A stretch of DNA of 64,000 bases from Ochromonas danica (lineage: Eukaryota > Sar > Chrysophyceae > Chromulinales > Chromulinaceae). The stretch covers positions 115,742-179,741 of the forward strand of contig VKHL01000055.1 of assembly GCA_015146655.1 (NCBI GenBank), written 5' to 3'. Positions 22,801 to 34,860 of this stretch are shown here, piece after piece; position 1 is the stretch's first letter; the number at the start of each line of letters is the position of its first letter. Both the position numbers and the translations under genes were made by a program. Below the pieces are notes generated by a model, which was given only the letters and a program-made list of their open reading frames with translations, made no database searches and was not told where the DNA came from.

Positions 22801-25800
22801 CCTCTTTGGCTTCCTCTGCTTTGAATATGGTCGCCTCCTATTTCACTCGTTCACATACCCGCCAACACCCTCCTCCTCCTCCTGCTCCTACCCCTGCTGC
22901 TACTCCTGCTCCTACCCTGAGGAGCTCTTCAGTGAGATATCAGCAGGTGTTGTTTGGAGGAGAGAGATATGATCTCTTGGAGTACTCCGTGTTGAAGAAG
23001 GACTACCTGGTCTCGCTACATCTACCTCTCCATCGCCTAGTAGCCCGCCTGCTACTCTACACCTGCTACCAGGGCCTCTGCCTGCGTGACACCTTCAACT
23101 ACCTCCAGCACCACCTCCGCCAGCAACAGCCACGTCTGTTTGCTCGACTGTTTGACGATCCGTTGCGACTGCTAGCTTGGAGTGCGGCGGTGGAGGAGGA
23201 CCTCTGGATTCGCAATGGACAGACTATGAAGCAGTTGGTCTACCATTACACACAACCACCTCTCACGAGGAAGCTCAGAGACTTGGATGTTCATCTCGTG
23301 CAACTACTGCTAGCAGCTAGTGTATTGGATGGAGGAGGAGGAGCAGTAGGTGGAGGAGGAGGAGGGTGGAAGGGAGTCAACGAGGTGTTGCTCTACATGG
23401 CGAAGAGGTTTGAAGTGCTAGAGGTTTGTTTGACTTCCTCCTCCTCCTCCTCACGTATAGACCAGCACAGAGCATTATCCTCTAAAGAACATGTACCCGG
23501 CATGTTGAAGCACTTCCTGCGCTGTCTTGGTCATCTCTTTACCTTCCTACCCGTCACTCTGGAAGAGAAGAAACAGAAGGAGAAAGAGAAAGAGGTACAG
23601 TCCAAGCAGCAGCAGGAGGAGGAGGAGGAGGGTCTGTTCCGTGCGGTAGCTCGCCATGTGGTGCACAGTGTTCTGAGTGGACAGACCTCTCTGGCAGACA
23701 TCGAGAAGGTGCGAGTGCTCGTGGGTAGCGCCGAGACTGTCAGCGAGACACTCTTCCACCAAGTGATCGCTACCGTGTGCCGCACCTCCTCGGGTGGCAA
23801 CGAAGGGGTGAAGTACACGTTAGAAGAGTCTTACTACACCTACTTCAACCCTGCCTACCCCTACCTCTCCTCTCAACGAAGAGAGGTCATGCTGGAGAGA
23901 ATGAAGAACAGACTCAGCAATCAGTTAGCAGCAGGAGGAGCAGCAGGAGCAGGAGGAGGAGGGCAGGTTTCAATTTCCAAGTACATCTTCAATCCTTTCC
24001 ATCCGCTCTTCCTACCCGAGGCATTAGCTATCCCTCATGTTGCTTTCCGCTCACTGCCTTCTGTCTTGTTCTCTCCTTTGGTGGTTACCTTTCTAGACAA
24101 CATCCTCGCCCTCCTCCTCCTGCGCCACCCACAGCCAATAGCCCAGAGCCGCTCCATCCTACCACATCTCCTCCATCTGCTCACCTTGCAGATCCACTAC
24201 CTGCATGGCCTCGATGCAGAGGGCAAAGAGGTAGTGGCCAAAGAGGAGGTGGAGGTGGAGGTGGTGCAGTGTGTCAATGCCATGCTACCTGTGCTAGCTC
24301 AGCTGCCTACCCTGTGGGAGGAGGAGGTGTTGAAGGACGACCTGCTCTACCACCACGCGCTAGGCTTCGTCATCGTAGAGTATTTCTATTTCACAAACTA
24401 TCGCAACCTATACCATCGAAGAAGACGTGCACAAAGCGGTAGTAGCCATCATCAGGTGGGAGGAGGAGGAGGAGAAGGTAGTTGCAGAGTGGATGCCAGG
24501 ATCTTCGCTGCCTTTGAGGCCATAACTACCTTGCCCTCCTCCATCTTCGATGAACCACGCCAGCTGTCAGCTAGCAAGTCTCCTGCTCCTCCTAACGCTC
24601 CTCCTGCTCCTGCGGCAGTTTCCGGTAAGACAGCCGCACAGCGAGCAATAGAAGAGGCACAAGCACGTGCAAAGGCTATGCTAGCAGCCTTTGCTGACGA
24701 GCTCTCCGACGACGACGATGACGAAGAAGAAGGAGAGGAGGAGGAGGTGGGCAATCGACCCTCCTCCTCCTCCACCACCCCCGTTACCCCTGTGGCCAAG
24801 AAGGAGGACCCTGTCTGCATCATTTGCAGAGAGAAAGGACGAGAGAGAGGCAGTCTGGGGCTCTTGTGCTTCCTGCAGCCTTCCTCTACCCTGCAGCACG
24901 CTGTCTACCACAGCCACACTACTACCCCTCCTCCTCCTGCTGCTGCAGCAACTACTACCTCTTCTGAACAGACCTCGTCTGTCTATCGTGTTGTGACTGC
25001 TGAGGGCTGTGTCGTGTATGACCATCCTACCACCACACGGCCTACCCTTCGCATTGGCCATCTGAGTTACAACGACCACGTCCTGGTAGCAGAGAAGAGA
25101 CCAGGAGGAGGAGGAGGAGGAGCAGCTGGAGAAGGAGAAGGAGGAGGAGGAGGAGGAGAGTCACAAGAGGTTGGCCCTGGTTGGCTGGAGATTGTCCATC
25201 CTATGCACGGGTATGTCCAACGCTACCAACCCACTCCTCCTGCTCCTCCTGCTGCTACTATCCTTCGCAATACTAGCAGTAGTCCTCTTGCCTCCTTCAC
25301 TGCGAACTGGCAGACCGTGCTGCTTCCTGTAGACAACCTCTTGCTCTTCCATCAGCACGGAGGACATCGCTACCACTTGTGCACCTGTGGCCACGCCATG
25401 CACTACGACTGCTACGACAGCTACTACTCGGCCAGCTACGCACAGAACCTCAACCAGCGCATGGGTAGCAGACAATTGGCCTGTGATGTGCTGGGGGGAG
25501 AGTGTCTGTGTCCACTGTGCAAGACTTTGGTCAACACCTTGCTACCCTTGTCTGCTACACCCCCCAATACTACCACTACCAGCGGTAGACACTCCTCCTC
25601 CTCTGGTGTACAGGGAAAGATGGTGCTTACTAGTGAGACTTGGAGAGACTACCTTCTCTCCTCCTCCTCCTCCTCCAGGGCCATAGTCTCTCCTCACGAC
25701 CTTCGCTTGCTAGACTGCTGCTTCGATGTGCGCTATGGCCTTCTCTCGATCACCAAGATGACCCAGGAGAACTACTTCCTGCAGAAGCTTCGCCCTAGAC

Positions 25801-28604
25801 GAAGCTTGAGGTTAGCGCAGGAGCTGCAGGAGGAGGAGGAGGGGGAGCAGGCGGTGGAGGAGGTGGTAGCCCGGACCAACTCAGTCCGATCTGGTCAAGC
25901 CATCCATTTGATCGCCTCCTTGGCATCTTCCATGATTATGTCCTACTCTCACCAGCTGCTACGCCATAGCAGTGGAGCAACTGCAATAGGAGGAGGAGGT
26001 GGTAGTGGTGGTGGAGGAGGAGGGCTGAAGGAGAGCGATCGCCTAGTCATCGCAGCGCTTCTTGAAGCCGTGCAACGCTTTGGTACTTTCTCCATGCGAG
26101 GAGATGGATCGGTAGCACAGGAGGTGAAGGAGGCCTTTGTGCACGACCTGGTGCACATGGTCTACCCGGTAGATGTACCGCCTGGTGGGGTAGTACGACA
26201 AGAAGACCAACTGAGCTATCTCCTAGCCTCCATGCCTTACCAAGCCATCCCCACCTCTCGCTACCCTACTGAAGGGATGATCTATGAGCTACTCGCTCAA
26301 GTCAAGACAGCAGGAGGAGGAGGAGGAGGAGGACGGGGTAGCTCACCTCTCATGTGGGGGTTCTTGAAGGGTCCGTTGCTTAACATGGATCTTCAATTGC
26401 TGTCCATGGTGATCTATGCCTTACTACCCGCCACCACCACCACCACCACCACCACCACCACCTCCTCCTCCTCCTCCTCTGAGTCGTTCTTCTCTCATGT
26501 ATTGGAAGTGCTAGTCATGGCCAAAGTGACTCAGCTGCTACTAGACCCTCACAGTACGGGTAGAGCTGACCTCTCTCTCCTCTACTCCTACCCTGCCAAA
26601 CAAGAGGAGCAGCAGCAGGAGGAGGAGGATAGGAGGAAGGATAGCAAACGAATCCGCTTGAATGATACCCATTCTCCTCCTCCTGCTCCTCCTACCCTCT
26701 CTGCCAAGGCGACTAGTCTCTTCTATCGCTTGAATGAACTGTGCGAGAGACTGTGTGACCAGGCAGGTATCTCTCTGCTACGACCCTCTGCTAGTAGAGG
26801 TAGTAGAGGTAGTGGTAGTGATGGTAGTGCCTATTTCTTGCTGAGCTACTGGTCAGACAGTCTGCTACCCTTCCTACACTACCTCCTCCTTCTCTTCAAG
26901 TACCCCACCACCTCCACCTCCACCTCCATCCTCACACTACCCTCTACCCTCTCCTCCTCACCCACTGCCTTGGATGACACCATTGACTACCTCGACCGTG
27001 TGTGGTCCTTGCTATGCGGTAGAGAAGAGGGAAGGAGAGTGGAGGAGGTGTTGGAGGAGGAGGGCCTGCTAGCTCTCGCTCTGCGCTGGGCTGATCACTT
27101 GCGCAGGCATCATCTACCTCTCCAACTCTTCCCACACGGAAGCAATCCTGGCGATCGACTGCCTAGAAGACCCACTGCTACCCCTCCTCCTCCTCCTCCT
27201 GCTACTACTGCTTCTATGGGTAGTAATGTCAGTGATGATGAAATGGCTGTGGATAGCCCCATACCTGCTTCTCGTAATGCTCCTCACGATGATGATGAAA
27301 TGGAGGAGGAGGAGGAGGAGGAGGAAGAAGAGGAGGAGGAGGAGGAGGAGGAGGGTCTACTCACTGCTACTGCTCTCACTGGTAACAATACCTTGCAAGA
27401 CCTCCTGCGGCAGCATTTGGACACTCTCCGCGATACCTTCGGCGAAGATCTCGACAATCTCCCCACAGACATGGCCGACCTCTTGGCTACCCTGGGCTAT
27501 GTTGAAGCAGCAGGTAGAGCAGGAGGAGTAGGAGTAGGAGTAGGAGGAGGTAGCGGTGATAGTCGATCGACAGGTGAGATGAAGGATGACTCGGGTGGTA
27601 GCTCTCCATGGAGATTGCTTGGGGTTCATCCTGAGAATCCTTACCTCGACACCATCCAGAGGTTAGAGGAGGTCTCTATACGCCACTACCTCTCCTCCTC
27701 CTCCTCCACTAGTAGTATGAGATTGCTACCTTTCCATAGCTCTTTTACAGCAGCCTATCCTGTGTTTGCTCTGCGAGACAAGATGATGTCCATCGCCTAC
27801 CAAGACCTCTCGCACTTCTCCTGCACTCTGTCTGGTGTTAGACGAAGTGGAGGCAGTAGCTTCCTCCTCCTCCGCCTCCCTCATGCCTACACTGACCTCT
27901 ACCAGATGGTGAGCTACCAAGTCCCTCACTCACTTGCTTCTCTCTCACTTCTCTCTCTGTTGTTGTTGTTGTTGTTGTTCAGGCGGGTAGTTGTGTGGGA
28001 GAAGATGGACTGCCAATTGATGAACCTGCCCTTTGCCTCTTTTGTGGTGCTTGGCTTTCTGCAGGTAACAGATAGACACAGATAGAGACATAGATAGATG
28101 ATATGATAGATGATACACTTCCACACCACCACACTACCTCTAACAACAACTACCTCTAACGACTACTACCCTCTGTGTAATGCTGTTGATGATGATGATG
28201 CTACAGGGAGAAGACCTCGCACTGGACGAGAGGCGGAGACTAATCCAGGGGAATGCAGTCTGCATGCCAAGATCTGCACAGGTAGCACAGGGAAAGGCGG
28301 CTGTGGTGGAGGAGGAGGTGGTGGTGGAGGAGGAGGTGGTGGAGGAGGGTGTGGTCTCTTCTTCCTTCTCTATTCCTCCCAGGTCCTGTTCATGCGAGGT
28401 GGTCGTGCTTGCTACTCCCCCTCCTCCATCTACCTCGATGAGAAGGGAGAAGCTTCCTCAGGCAGAGGGAATGGTCGCCCTACCTTCCTCTCACCTCAAC
28501 GCTACCAGATGGTGGCGGACCTCTTCCTAGCCAACCACATCGCCAAGGAAGTCACACGCGTGCGATCATCAGCTGATAGTGTAATTCGCATGTTCTGGTT
28601 CTAA
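19868..28604 (+). CDS. N-recognin E3 ubiquitin ligase, UBR1/UBR2 type
   Basis: Recognises destabilising N-termini and ubiquitinates the protein (N-degron pathway). Five exons: 19868-22138, 22218-22264, 22352-27908, 27983-28064 and 28207-28604, giving 2784 aa. The UBR-type zinc finger (residues about 133-205) shows CGHVFKKGELVWTCRQC, CVQCDPCFRRSNHQGHEVYFH and GCCDCGDNEAW with the conserved Cys/His set. A RING-H2-like domain begins CIICREK (about residue 1594) and finishes CTCGHAMHYDCYDSYY...CLCPLCKTLVNTLLP (about residue 1835); the two halves are separated by roughly 180 residues of insert. The C-terminal UBR autoinhibitory region is recognisable as CLFCGAWLSAG, NPGECSLHAKICTGSTG and YLDEKGEASSGRGNGRPTFLS. 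Homopolymer runs of Gly, Ser, Pro, Thr and Glu interrupt the protein throughout, and a run of 18-20 acidic residues occurs near 27300-27352. The ATG at 19868 is the first in frame. Confidence 0.92.
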
Positions 28605-29271
28605 CCTTTGTGTGCCATCTGATGGGATGGAATGAGTCATCGACAGTTCATGGTAATACAAATAACAGCAGCAATTAACCTTTCTTCCTTTTGTTTGGCT
28701 TGTGGTATAGATTGCTAGGAGTCGATCATCATCATAATCATTGTTGTTGATAGTTAGTGTAGAACAATTTGAGATCCCTGGCCCTTGCACTCCAGACACA
28801 ATGAAAAGGTGTGAGAACTACTATCTACTAGTTGAACACCTATCTAAACCATTGTGTCATGCCTTATCCCTTATCTCTCTTCTATCAACCAAACTCAAAA
28901 CAATGATTTACATCGATATCCGGATGTACAGTAATTGAGATGATAATGATAATACAGCATACTAGTACACCACAAGCATTGAACCACCAAATGACGAAAA
29001 TTCTAATCTCCTAACTTACCAATATACAAAATTCCCACCACCCGAAAATTCCAAAGTACGGAAATGAGCTGTGGGTGTTGAAGAGGTGAGGGTGAGCGGA
29101 TCTTGTGCTTCACCAAGAAGTCCTCGACATCATCTCCACTCTCCACTCCGACTAGTCACCACAGTCACAGCCTTTAGGCCTGCCTTAGTCACTCACTTCT
29201 TCTTTCCAAGACTTGCTCTTTTGCACCCCTTCTAGATTTTTTTTTATCGTTATTATCTCTAATTAACTATT
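28605..29271. other. Intergenic, UBR 3' flank and LHC promoter
   Basis: No gene recognised; short frames here have no motif. The 60 bases before the LHC start are pyrimidine-rich with a T9 run at 29237-29245, consistent with a short leader. Confidence 0.5.
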
Positions 29272-30120
29272 ATGATGATGATTGCTCGTCTGTCTGCCTT
29301 CTTTGCTTTAATGGCCACTGTGGCTGCTTTTGCTCCTCTTACTACCCGTCCTATGAGATCTGCTGCTTCTTTGAAGATGGGATATGAGAATGAAGTTGGT
29401 GCTCTTCCTCCTGTTGGATTCTTTGATCCTTTAGGTAAGAAACTGAAAATTTCATTTTCTTCTCTTTGTGTACTGTAGGCATGATCCCCCCCATATACTA
29501 TATCCCCTCTACCCCCCTCCCCCCTACTACTACCTTCTGTATTTGTACCCCTTCACTACCTCTCTCTTACCTTGACTCACTCACTCACACACACTCTCTT
29601 TAGGCCTCTCCAAGGATATCGATGCCCCCACCTTCAAGAACTACCGTGAAGCTGAATTGAAGCATGGCCGTGTCGCTATGCTTGCTATTGTAGGCTATAT
29701 TGCTCAGGAGTTCTTCCGCCTGCCTGGTGTCATTGACTTGGATGGCACGACCTTCTCTTCCATTCCTAACGGTGTCGCGGCTATTGGCGTGGTGCCTTCC
29801 TTCGGATGGATCCAGATCTTCGCTTTGATTGGGTAAGACCTCCCCCCCTCCCCTACCTGGTGCCTACCCTCCTCACCTGTGTCATGCTCTTGTTAAGCTT
29901 CTGGGAGTTGATCGGCTGGGAGGATCGTCGTGCTTCTGAAGAACCTGGTGACTTCGGTACTACCCTCTTTGGTCGCAGACTGCAAGGTGATGAGAAGGTC
30001 ACCTATCAGACTAAGGAGCTTCAGAATGGCCGCTTGGCTATGTTAGCTATCATGGAGTTGATCACTCATGACATCGCTAAGCCTGCTGGCGAGGGTCTCT
30101 TTGTCTTGCACCATCTCTAA
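29272..30120 (+). CDS. Light-harvesting chlorophyll a/c-binding protein (FCP/LHC)
   Basis: Thylakoid antenna protein, 204 aa. Three exons: 29272-29434, 29604-29832 and 29898-30120. The N-terminus is a bipartite plastid address: hydrophobic signal peptide ([19 protein letters not shown]), the cleavage motif AAF-AP with Phe at +1, then a basic transit stretch ([12 protein letters not shown]). The mature part starts with [14 protein letters not shown]. Helix 1 has the generic LHC motif [13 protein letters not shown] (Glu and Arg ligating or bridging chlorophyll), helix 2 is around [23 protein letters not shown], and helix 3 carries [20 protein letters not shown]. Size and motifs fit the FCP/LHCF-LHCR superfamily of heterokont algae; the exact subfamily is not resolved. 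This gene is the strongest single clue to the organism. Confidence 0.95.
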
Positions 30121-30948
30121 ATGGTCTAGACAACGACTACTACAGTATACAGTGTGACTACACTGATGACTGTCTTCTTGACCCTTTTCTTGATTGATTT
30201 GGTAGTGTAAGTGTTCGTTACAGTGTTCAAGAATGAATACAAAGCTATCATGGGAGGAGTAAGTAGTGGTTAACTTGACTTGATGAGTGAGTGGTTAACT
30301 TGGTGGTAGAACAACAATAATAACAACAATAAGATCTAAATAATATAATGTGATGTCTCTGCTAGCATGACTCGCAAAACCTAATGTTCTAAGAATAAAC
30401 TACCTTAGCAACTAACTAACAACAATCAAGTCCTAACAACACTTTCCCTCCTCCTCCTCCTACACCTATATCTACCAATACCTACAGTAACCTACCAACA
30501 CAACCAAACCCTAGACTAGGTACTGTAGCACACCAAACCCTAATCATACTGTACCTACCTACAGTACCTATACAACTAACCACTACCTACCTATGATGTG
30601 TACTACAAATGATGCACCTACTAACTACATCATCAACAACCACAGTATCTGCTGGACATGAGGTGGGGTTATGGTTATATTCTATGGTGAATTGTTAATA
30701 ACCTTACATGGATTCATTCATTCTCATGAGACAAAACTTCGAAGAGATAACAATATAGACTACCCATCATCATCATGATCTCATTATCCTTCTTCTCTCT
30801 ACTACAAAAGACTAGCATAATTTAGTGATGAATGACGACTGCTCATTACTACTACTAGACTACTATTATCACTAGATCTAATAGTCAGCAGCATTACAGC
30901 CAGTCAGTCAAACAACTTCCCAATAAGTACACCTTGGGACTTGTCTGG
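30121..30948. other. Intergenic between convergent genes
   Basis: About 830 bases holding the 3' flanks of the LHC gene and of the minus-strand sulfotransferase. Between 30430 and 30620 the sequence is rich in CCTA/CTAC-type short repeats. No gene seen. Confidence 0.6.
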
Positions 30949-32421
30949 TTAGTTCTTGGACATGGGTACCTCAAACATCTTGACATATTCTGCAAAGTTT
31001 CCACTGCAAAGCTCTTCTGCCGTGAGAGAAAATTCTTCTGGAGCATAGGAATGCAAGACATCCTTATCCTTAGAACGTTCTAACTTGGTCTTCTCACGCT
31101 TCTTAGCATCTTCTTTCAGATAAGCAAGTAAGACTTCTTCATATTCAGAAGAAAACTCCCAGTTATAGTCAGCATAGATCTTCTTCACGACAGAGATAGG
31201 ATCCTTGACCAAGTCCTCATAGTGTACATGAGAGCAATCTAAGTTAGACTTCTTAATATCTTCCACACATTCGATTAAGAAACGACTTGATAGATCAGCA
31301 ACTTTTCTGCCTAAGAGAGCATCATCACGACTTTCATTCTCATAGTAGACTTGAAAGAAAGATTTCACCAAAGAGCATAAGGAAGGAACAGAAGAGACAG
31401 GATGACGATGAGTCCTATTAGTAGCACACACACACAAAGATAACACATATCAATCAATGCATTACACAAGAAGGTCAAGACTAGTTACCACTTACCAGAC
31501 AAGTTTAGCATCAGGGAAGATCTGACCAATTTCCTTGGTATAATACAAATGAATAGGACATTTCAATACCCAACGACGAGGATCTTTAGTTTCACCAATT
31601 TGATAAGATAATAATTGTAAGACTTTCTTATAATGAGCATAAGCAGCAGCAATATTTTCTGATTTAATAGAGAAAAGCTTCTCATAATTCAGATAGCAAC
31701 TATACAATAAACTCATATGAAGTGGTAACTCATCAGTTAAGGAAAGAATACATTCTTCAGGTAAATCAGCACCAATTTCATGAATATGTTGAATAGCATT
31801 ATCACCTAAATTTTGTCGATCAGCAATCAGTTTATGAATAAACTTACGACGTTTTTGATAATCTTTATCCATTTCATTCCCTAATGTCTTAACACCAGGT
31901 ACAGGACTTGTTAACTCCCATAATAAAGGTGATCTAACTTTAGGATCTAATGATAATAAACGATGTAAGAATGTTGTACCACTACGTGGTAATCCCATAA
32001 CAAAAACAGGTGATCGAATTGGAATATCTTTCACTTGTGGAACATCTTTTAAATATTGAATGAATTTTAATCTTCTTACCATTGTCATATTCATTTCAAT
32101 ACGATACATCATATAACCAATATTAGTTAATTGTAATTTTTTATGACCTGGACAATTAATAACAGTCTGATAATTTGAAATAAAATCACTTCCACCAAAA
32201 TCAGTTAATTTTGTCTTTTTAACAGCATATTTCATGGCTTTTTCAAGAGTAATAGTACCATCTTTAAAATCACCTATACGAAAATATCGTAATGGGGTAA
32301 GAGAGATGTTCAGAAGACATGCTTTAAAAGATTTTTCAGGAAAACGTAATTTTCGAAGATAAGCAAGAAGAAGAACAAGAAGGACAGGGAAAATAAGGAT
32401 AGCTAATACAACAGCAATCAT
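30949..32421 (-). CDS. Membrane-anchored sulfotransferase (Sulfotransfer_3 type)
   Basis: Predicted to move sulfate from PAPS to a carbohydrate or lipid acceptor in the Golgi/ER lumen. Two exons, 32421-31496 and 31414-30949, give 463 aa; the codon TG/G (Trp) is split by the intron and restores DAKLVW-THRHPVSSVPSLCSL. The N-terminus has a type II signal anchor (residues 2-24). The PAPS 5'-phosphosulfate loop is FVMGLPRSGTTFLHRLL (about 139-155), and the 3'-phosphate region is THRHPVSSVPSL with its Arg and Ser. A downstream segment (HVHYEDLVKDPISVVKKIY) is typical of the family. The acceptor cannot be predicted. Codon use in exon 1 is AT-rich, unlike the GC-richer UBR gene. Confidence 0.88.
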
Positions 32422-33263
32422 GACAGTCTAAGATAGAAGTAGTAGTAGTAGTAGTTAGCTAATTACTTCCCTCTCAAGTGAGTGTGAGTGATTGTTATTC
32501 TAAAGAGATCTTTTGGATGGATTTTGTTGTTATTGTTCTGTTGTGATGATGACGGCCAGCAGACGTGATGACACCGACAGACAGACAGATGTGGTGTGGT
32601 GTGGTGTGAAAGAGAAAGTAGACATTGATTAGAGGAAACAAAGAGTTATAACTACATAGTTTAGAGTTTCTCCATCCTCTGTTTGCGGCTTGTGCGTGTG
32701 TGTTTGCGCTGTGGACAGCCAGCAGCCATGTGTGATGTACTCATGAAAATGAGTTTAAAAGTCTATCTTGGTGCTTAGCAAACTCGCTAAAAAACTGTAG
32801 GCGTTAAGCGACTGTGGATTCCGTTTGTTATCGCGGCAATTGTTAGCATGTTCAATTGAGATGTTCTTCTCGACCGATTACTGACATATTCTCATTCACA
32901 TTGCCTGTCAAGAAAAGCCTTTGTTAATAGAATGTCATACTGTTAATACAATAGCGGTGTCTCAAAGACAACTCACAATCGCAAACAACAATAATATTGA
33001 ACGTTAGATGGTTCATACAATCTAACATCAAATAGACAATGTACAAATATTGTTGTTAGCTTAATGGGAGAAGAAAGAGACAGGAAGCTACACTTCATTG
33101 AGCGGGTGAAGTAGGGAATCCTTTAAGTTGCGACGTTGGTCATCATAGAGTAATGGCGATGGGGAAAAATGATCATTCTTGACAGTGGCTATGAAAGATA
33201 GATAAGAGCTCAGCTCTAATCTTCCTTGAGCATGCCAAAACACGGAATATTAAATAGTGCTAT
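32422..33263. other. Intergenic between sulfotransferase and petC
   Basis: About 840 bases containing the promoter of the sulfotransferase (with a TAG repeat at 32433-32452 and a (GTGGT)n run at 32591-32608) and the 3' flank of petC. No gene recognised. Confidence 0.6.
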
Positions 33264-34160
33264 TTATGCCCACCAGGGCTTAGAGTTATCACGGAAGTCA
33301 GTCTCAGTCCAAGGCTTCAACACGACCTTGCCCTCAGGGCTCTCTTCTGCATGGACTAACGCTAAGGAAAGAGGGGCAGGTCCTCTAACGACCTTGCCGT
33401 TCTTGTCATACTGAGAGCCATGGCATGGGCACCTGCGACACACGGATATCAGCAAACTAAATCCAAAGAGAAGACAACACTGCGACACAAGACTCACATG
33501 AATTTGTTCTCAGCCTTGTTCCAGGGAACAACACAACCCAAGTGAGTGCAGACGGCGTTGAGAGCGAAGCTAGCAAGGTTCTTGTTCTCATCGAGGATGA
33601 GGTAGGTGGCATCTCCTCTCAAACCCTGGACTAACTCTCGGGAACCAGGGAGGTGGCTAGACTTCCATCCTTCGACAGTCACATCATTTCCAACAGCATC
33701 CTTCGCAATTAAACCATTTCCAGATCCCCCAGAGCCAGGAGGGGCAAAAAAGGCCAGGTAAGGAATCGCTAAACCGAGGGTAGACACACCCACAGCTCCC
33801 AGAAGGAGGTTATTCATGGTAGCCCTTCTTGACATATCAGGAACAAAGACTTCACCAGGACCATTAGCAGACATTTTCATTGCCAACTAGAGAATGAGAG
33901 AGACACAACGAAGAGAGACATCCAGAAAATGAGTACATTTGCGATATATGATAGATAGAAAATATTAATAAAGACATACGAGTAAAGATTGAAATAAGGG
34001 CTTTCATTGCATTTGCAATGAAATGATAAAAAGATCTAATTCATGTTGCTGAGTCAGAGGTCAATTTCCTCACCTTTGTTGACATCTTGGGTAAACCATG
34101 CATAAATGCATGAGAACAGACAAGAAATGCTAATGCAACAATAAGACTTCGAATCATCAT
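33264..34160 (-). CDS. petC: Rieske iron-sulfur protein of cytochrome b6f, plastid-targeted
   Basis: Carries electrons from plastoquinol to cytochrome f. Three exons on the minus strand: 34160-34074, 33886-33498 and 33432-33264, totalling 214 aa. Exon 1 codes only for a signal peptide ([19 protein letters not shown]) and the cleavage site HAF-MHGLP, the Phe-type motif of secondary red plastids, ending in MSTK. Exon 2 holds the transit-like region, the single membrane helix ([21 protein letters not shown]) and the Gly-rich hinge ([10 protein letters not shown]). The [2Fe-2S] ligands are in CTHLGC (142-147) and CPCHGSQYD (from 160); an intron separates these two boxes. The C-terminus is the usual WTETDFR...PWW. 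Without exon 1 the protein would lack plastid import information. Confidence 0.96.
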
Positions 34161-34860
34161 TTTTCTAATATATATTTTTTTATTTATTCTATGACTTCTT
34201 CTTCTTCCAAGGATGGGATGGAGTGATTGTTGCTGTCTATCTTCGTTCTTCTTCTTCTTGTCCGTGCCACTTGTTCTCCTCTGCTGTGTGTGTGTGCACT
34301 CTCACTCTCACACACACTGCCCTGCCATCTGCTGCTGTCCTTGTGCTTTGCCACGCTGTCCTTGCACTGTCTGCGTGGACATTGCAGGCGATCCTGTCAA
34401 AACAAAAACCGATGACGCACGCAACATCAATCCCAACCAAAACGTTAACTTAACACAACACCCAAGAACAAAGTGGTCCCTTCTCATGCCACAAAACATG
34501 TTCCATTCAATGTCCCGCTTCGCTTTGCTCTAAGAATCTTAAGGTGAAGCGAAATGGAAGCCACACCACCACGCAAGGAGAGTTTGTGTGAAACCGACCA
34601 CTCATCTCGCGCACGAAGCATCCACAAGCGCATTGGCGGGACAAGGCGGCACTTTCCCTGCCATGGTATTGGTGGTTGGACTCTATGGCAGTACGCAGTG
34701 GTTACTATATTGACTTGCTCTATCTATGCTACTCTGCATTGCCATGCTGGGGGAAAAAGCGCGCATTCCACGCCCATTCCATATGCATTCCATGCTGATT
34801 CCACCAAGAAGGGCCAAACCTGAAACAGTCAAAGAAAGGAGCACCTGAGGATCTGATGCC
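34161..34860. other. Divergent promoter region with a relic of the next gene's start
   Basis: About 700 bases between petC and the PC-esterase gene. Positions 34663-34736 are a diverged copy of the first 72 bases of that gene (34864-34935). Positions 34765-34804 are the left copy of a 40-bp direct repeat whose partner is at 36120-36159. Neither contains an intact gene. The region 34210-34380 is pyrimidine-rich. Confidence 0.6.
34765..34804. repeat. Left 40-bp direct repeat flanking the PC-esterase gene
   Basis: A 40-base element with three to four ATTCCA-type sub-units. It matches 36120-36159 with a single mismatch and lies upstream of the gene at 34861. Confidence 0.85.

Noticed and set aside
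34554-34823. 89-aa frame upstream of the PC-esterase gene
   Set aside because: It only spans the decayed copy of that gene's start and the left 40-bp repeat; the frame does not match the true protein.
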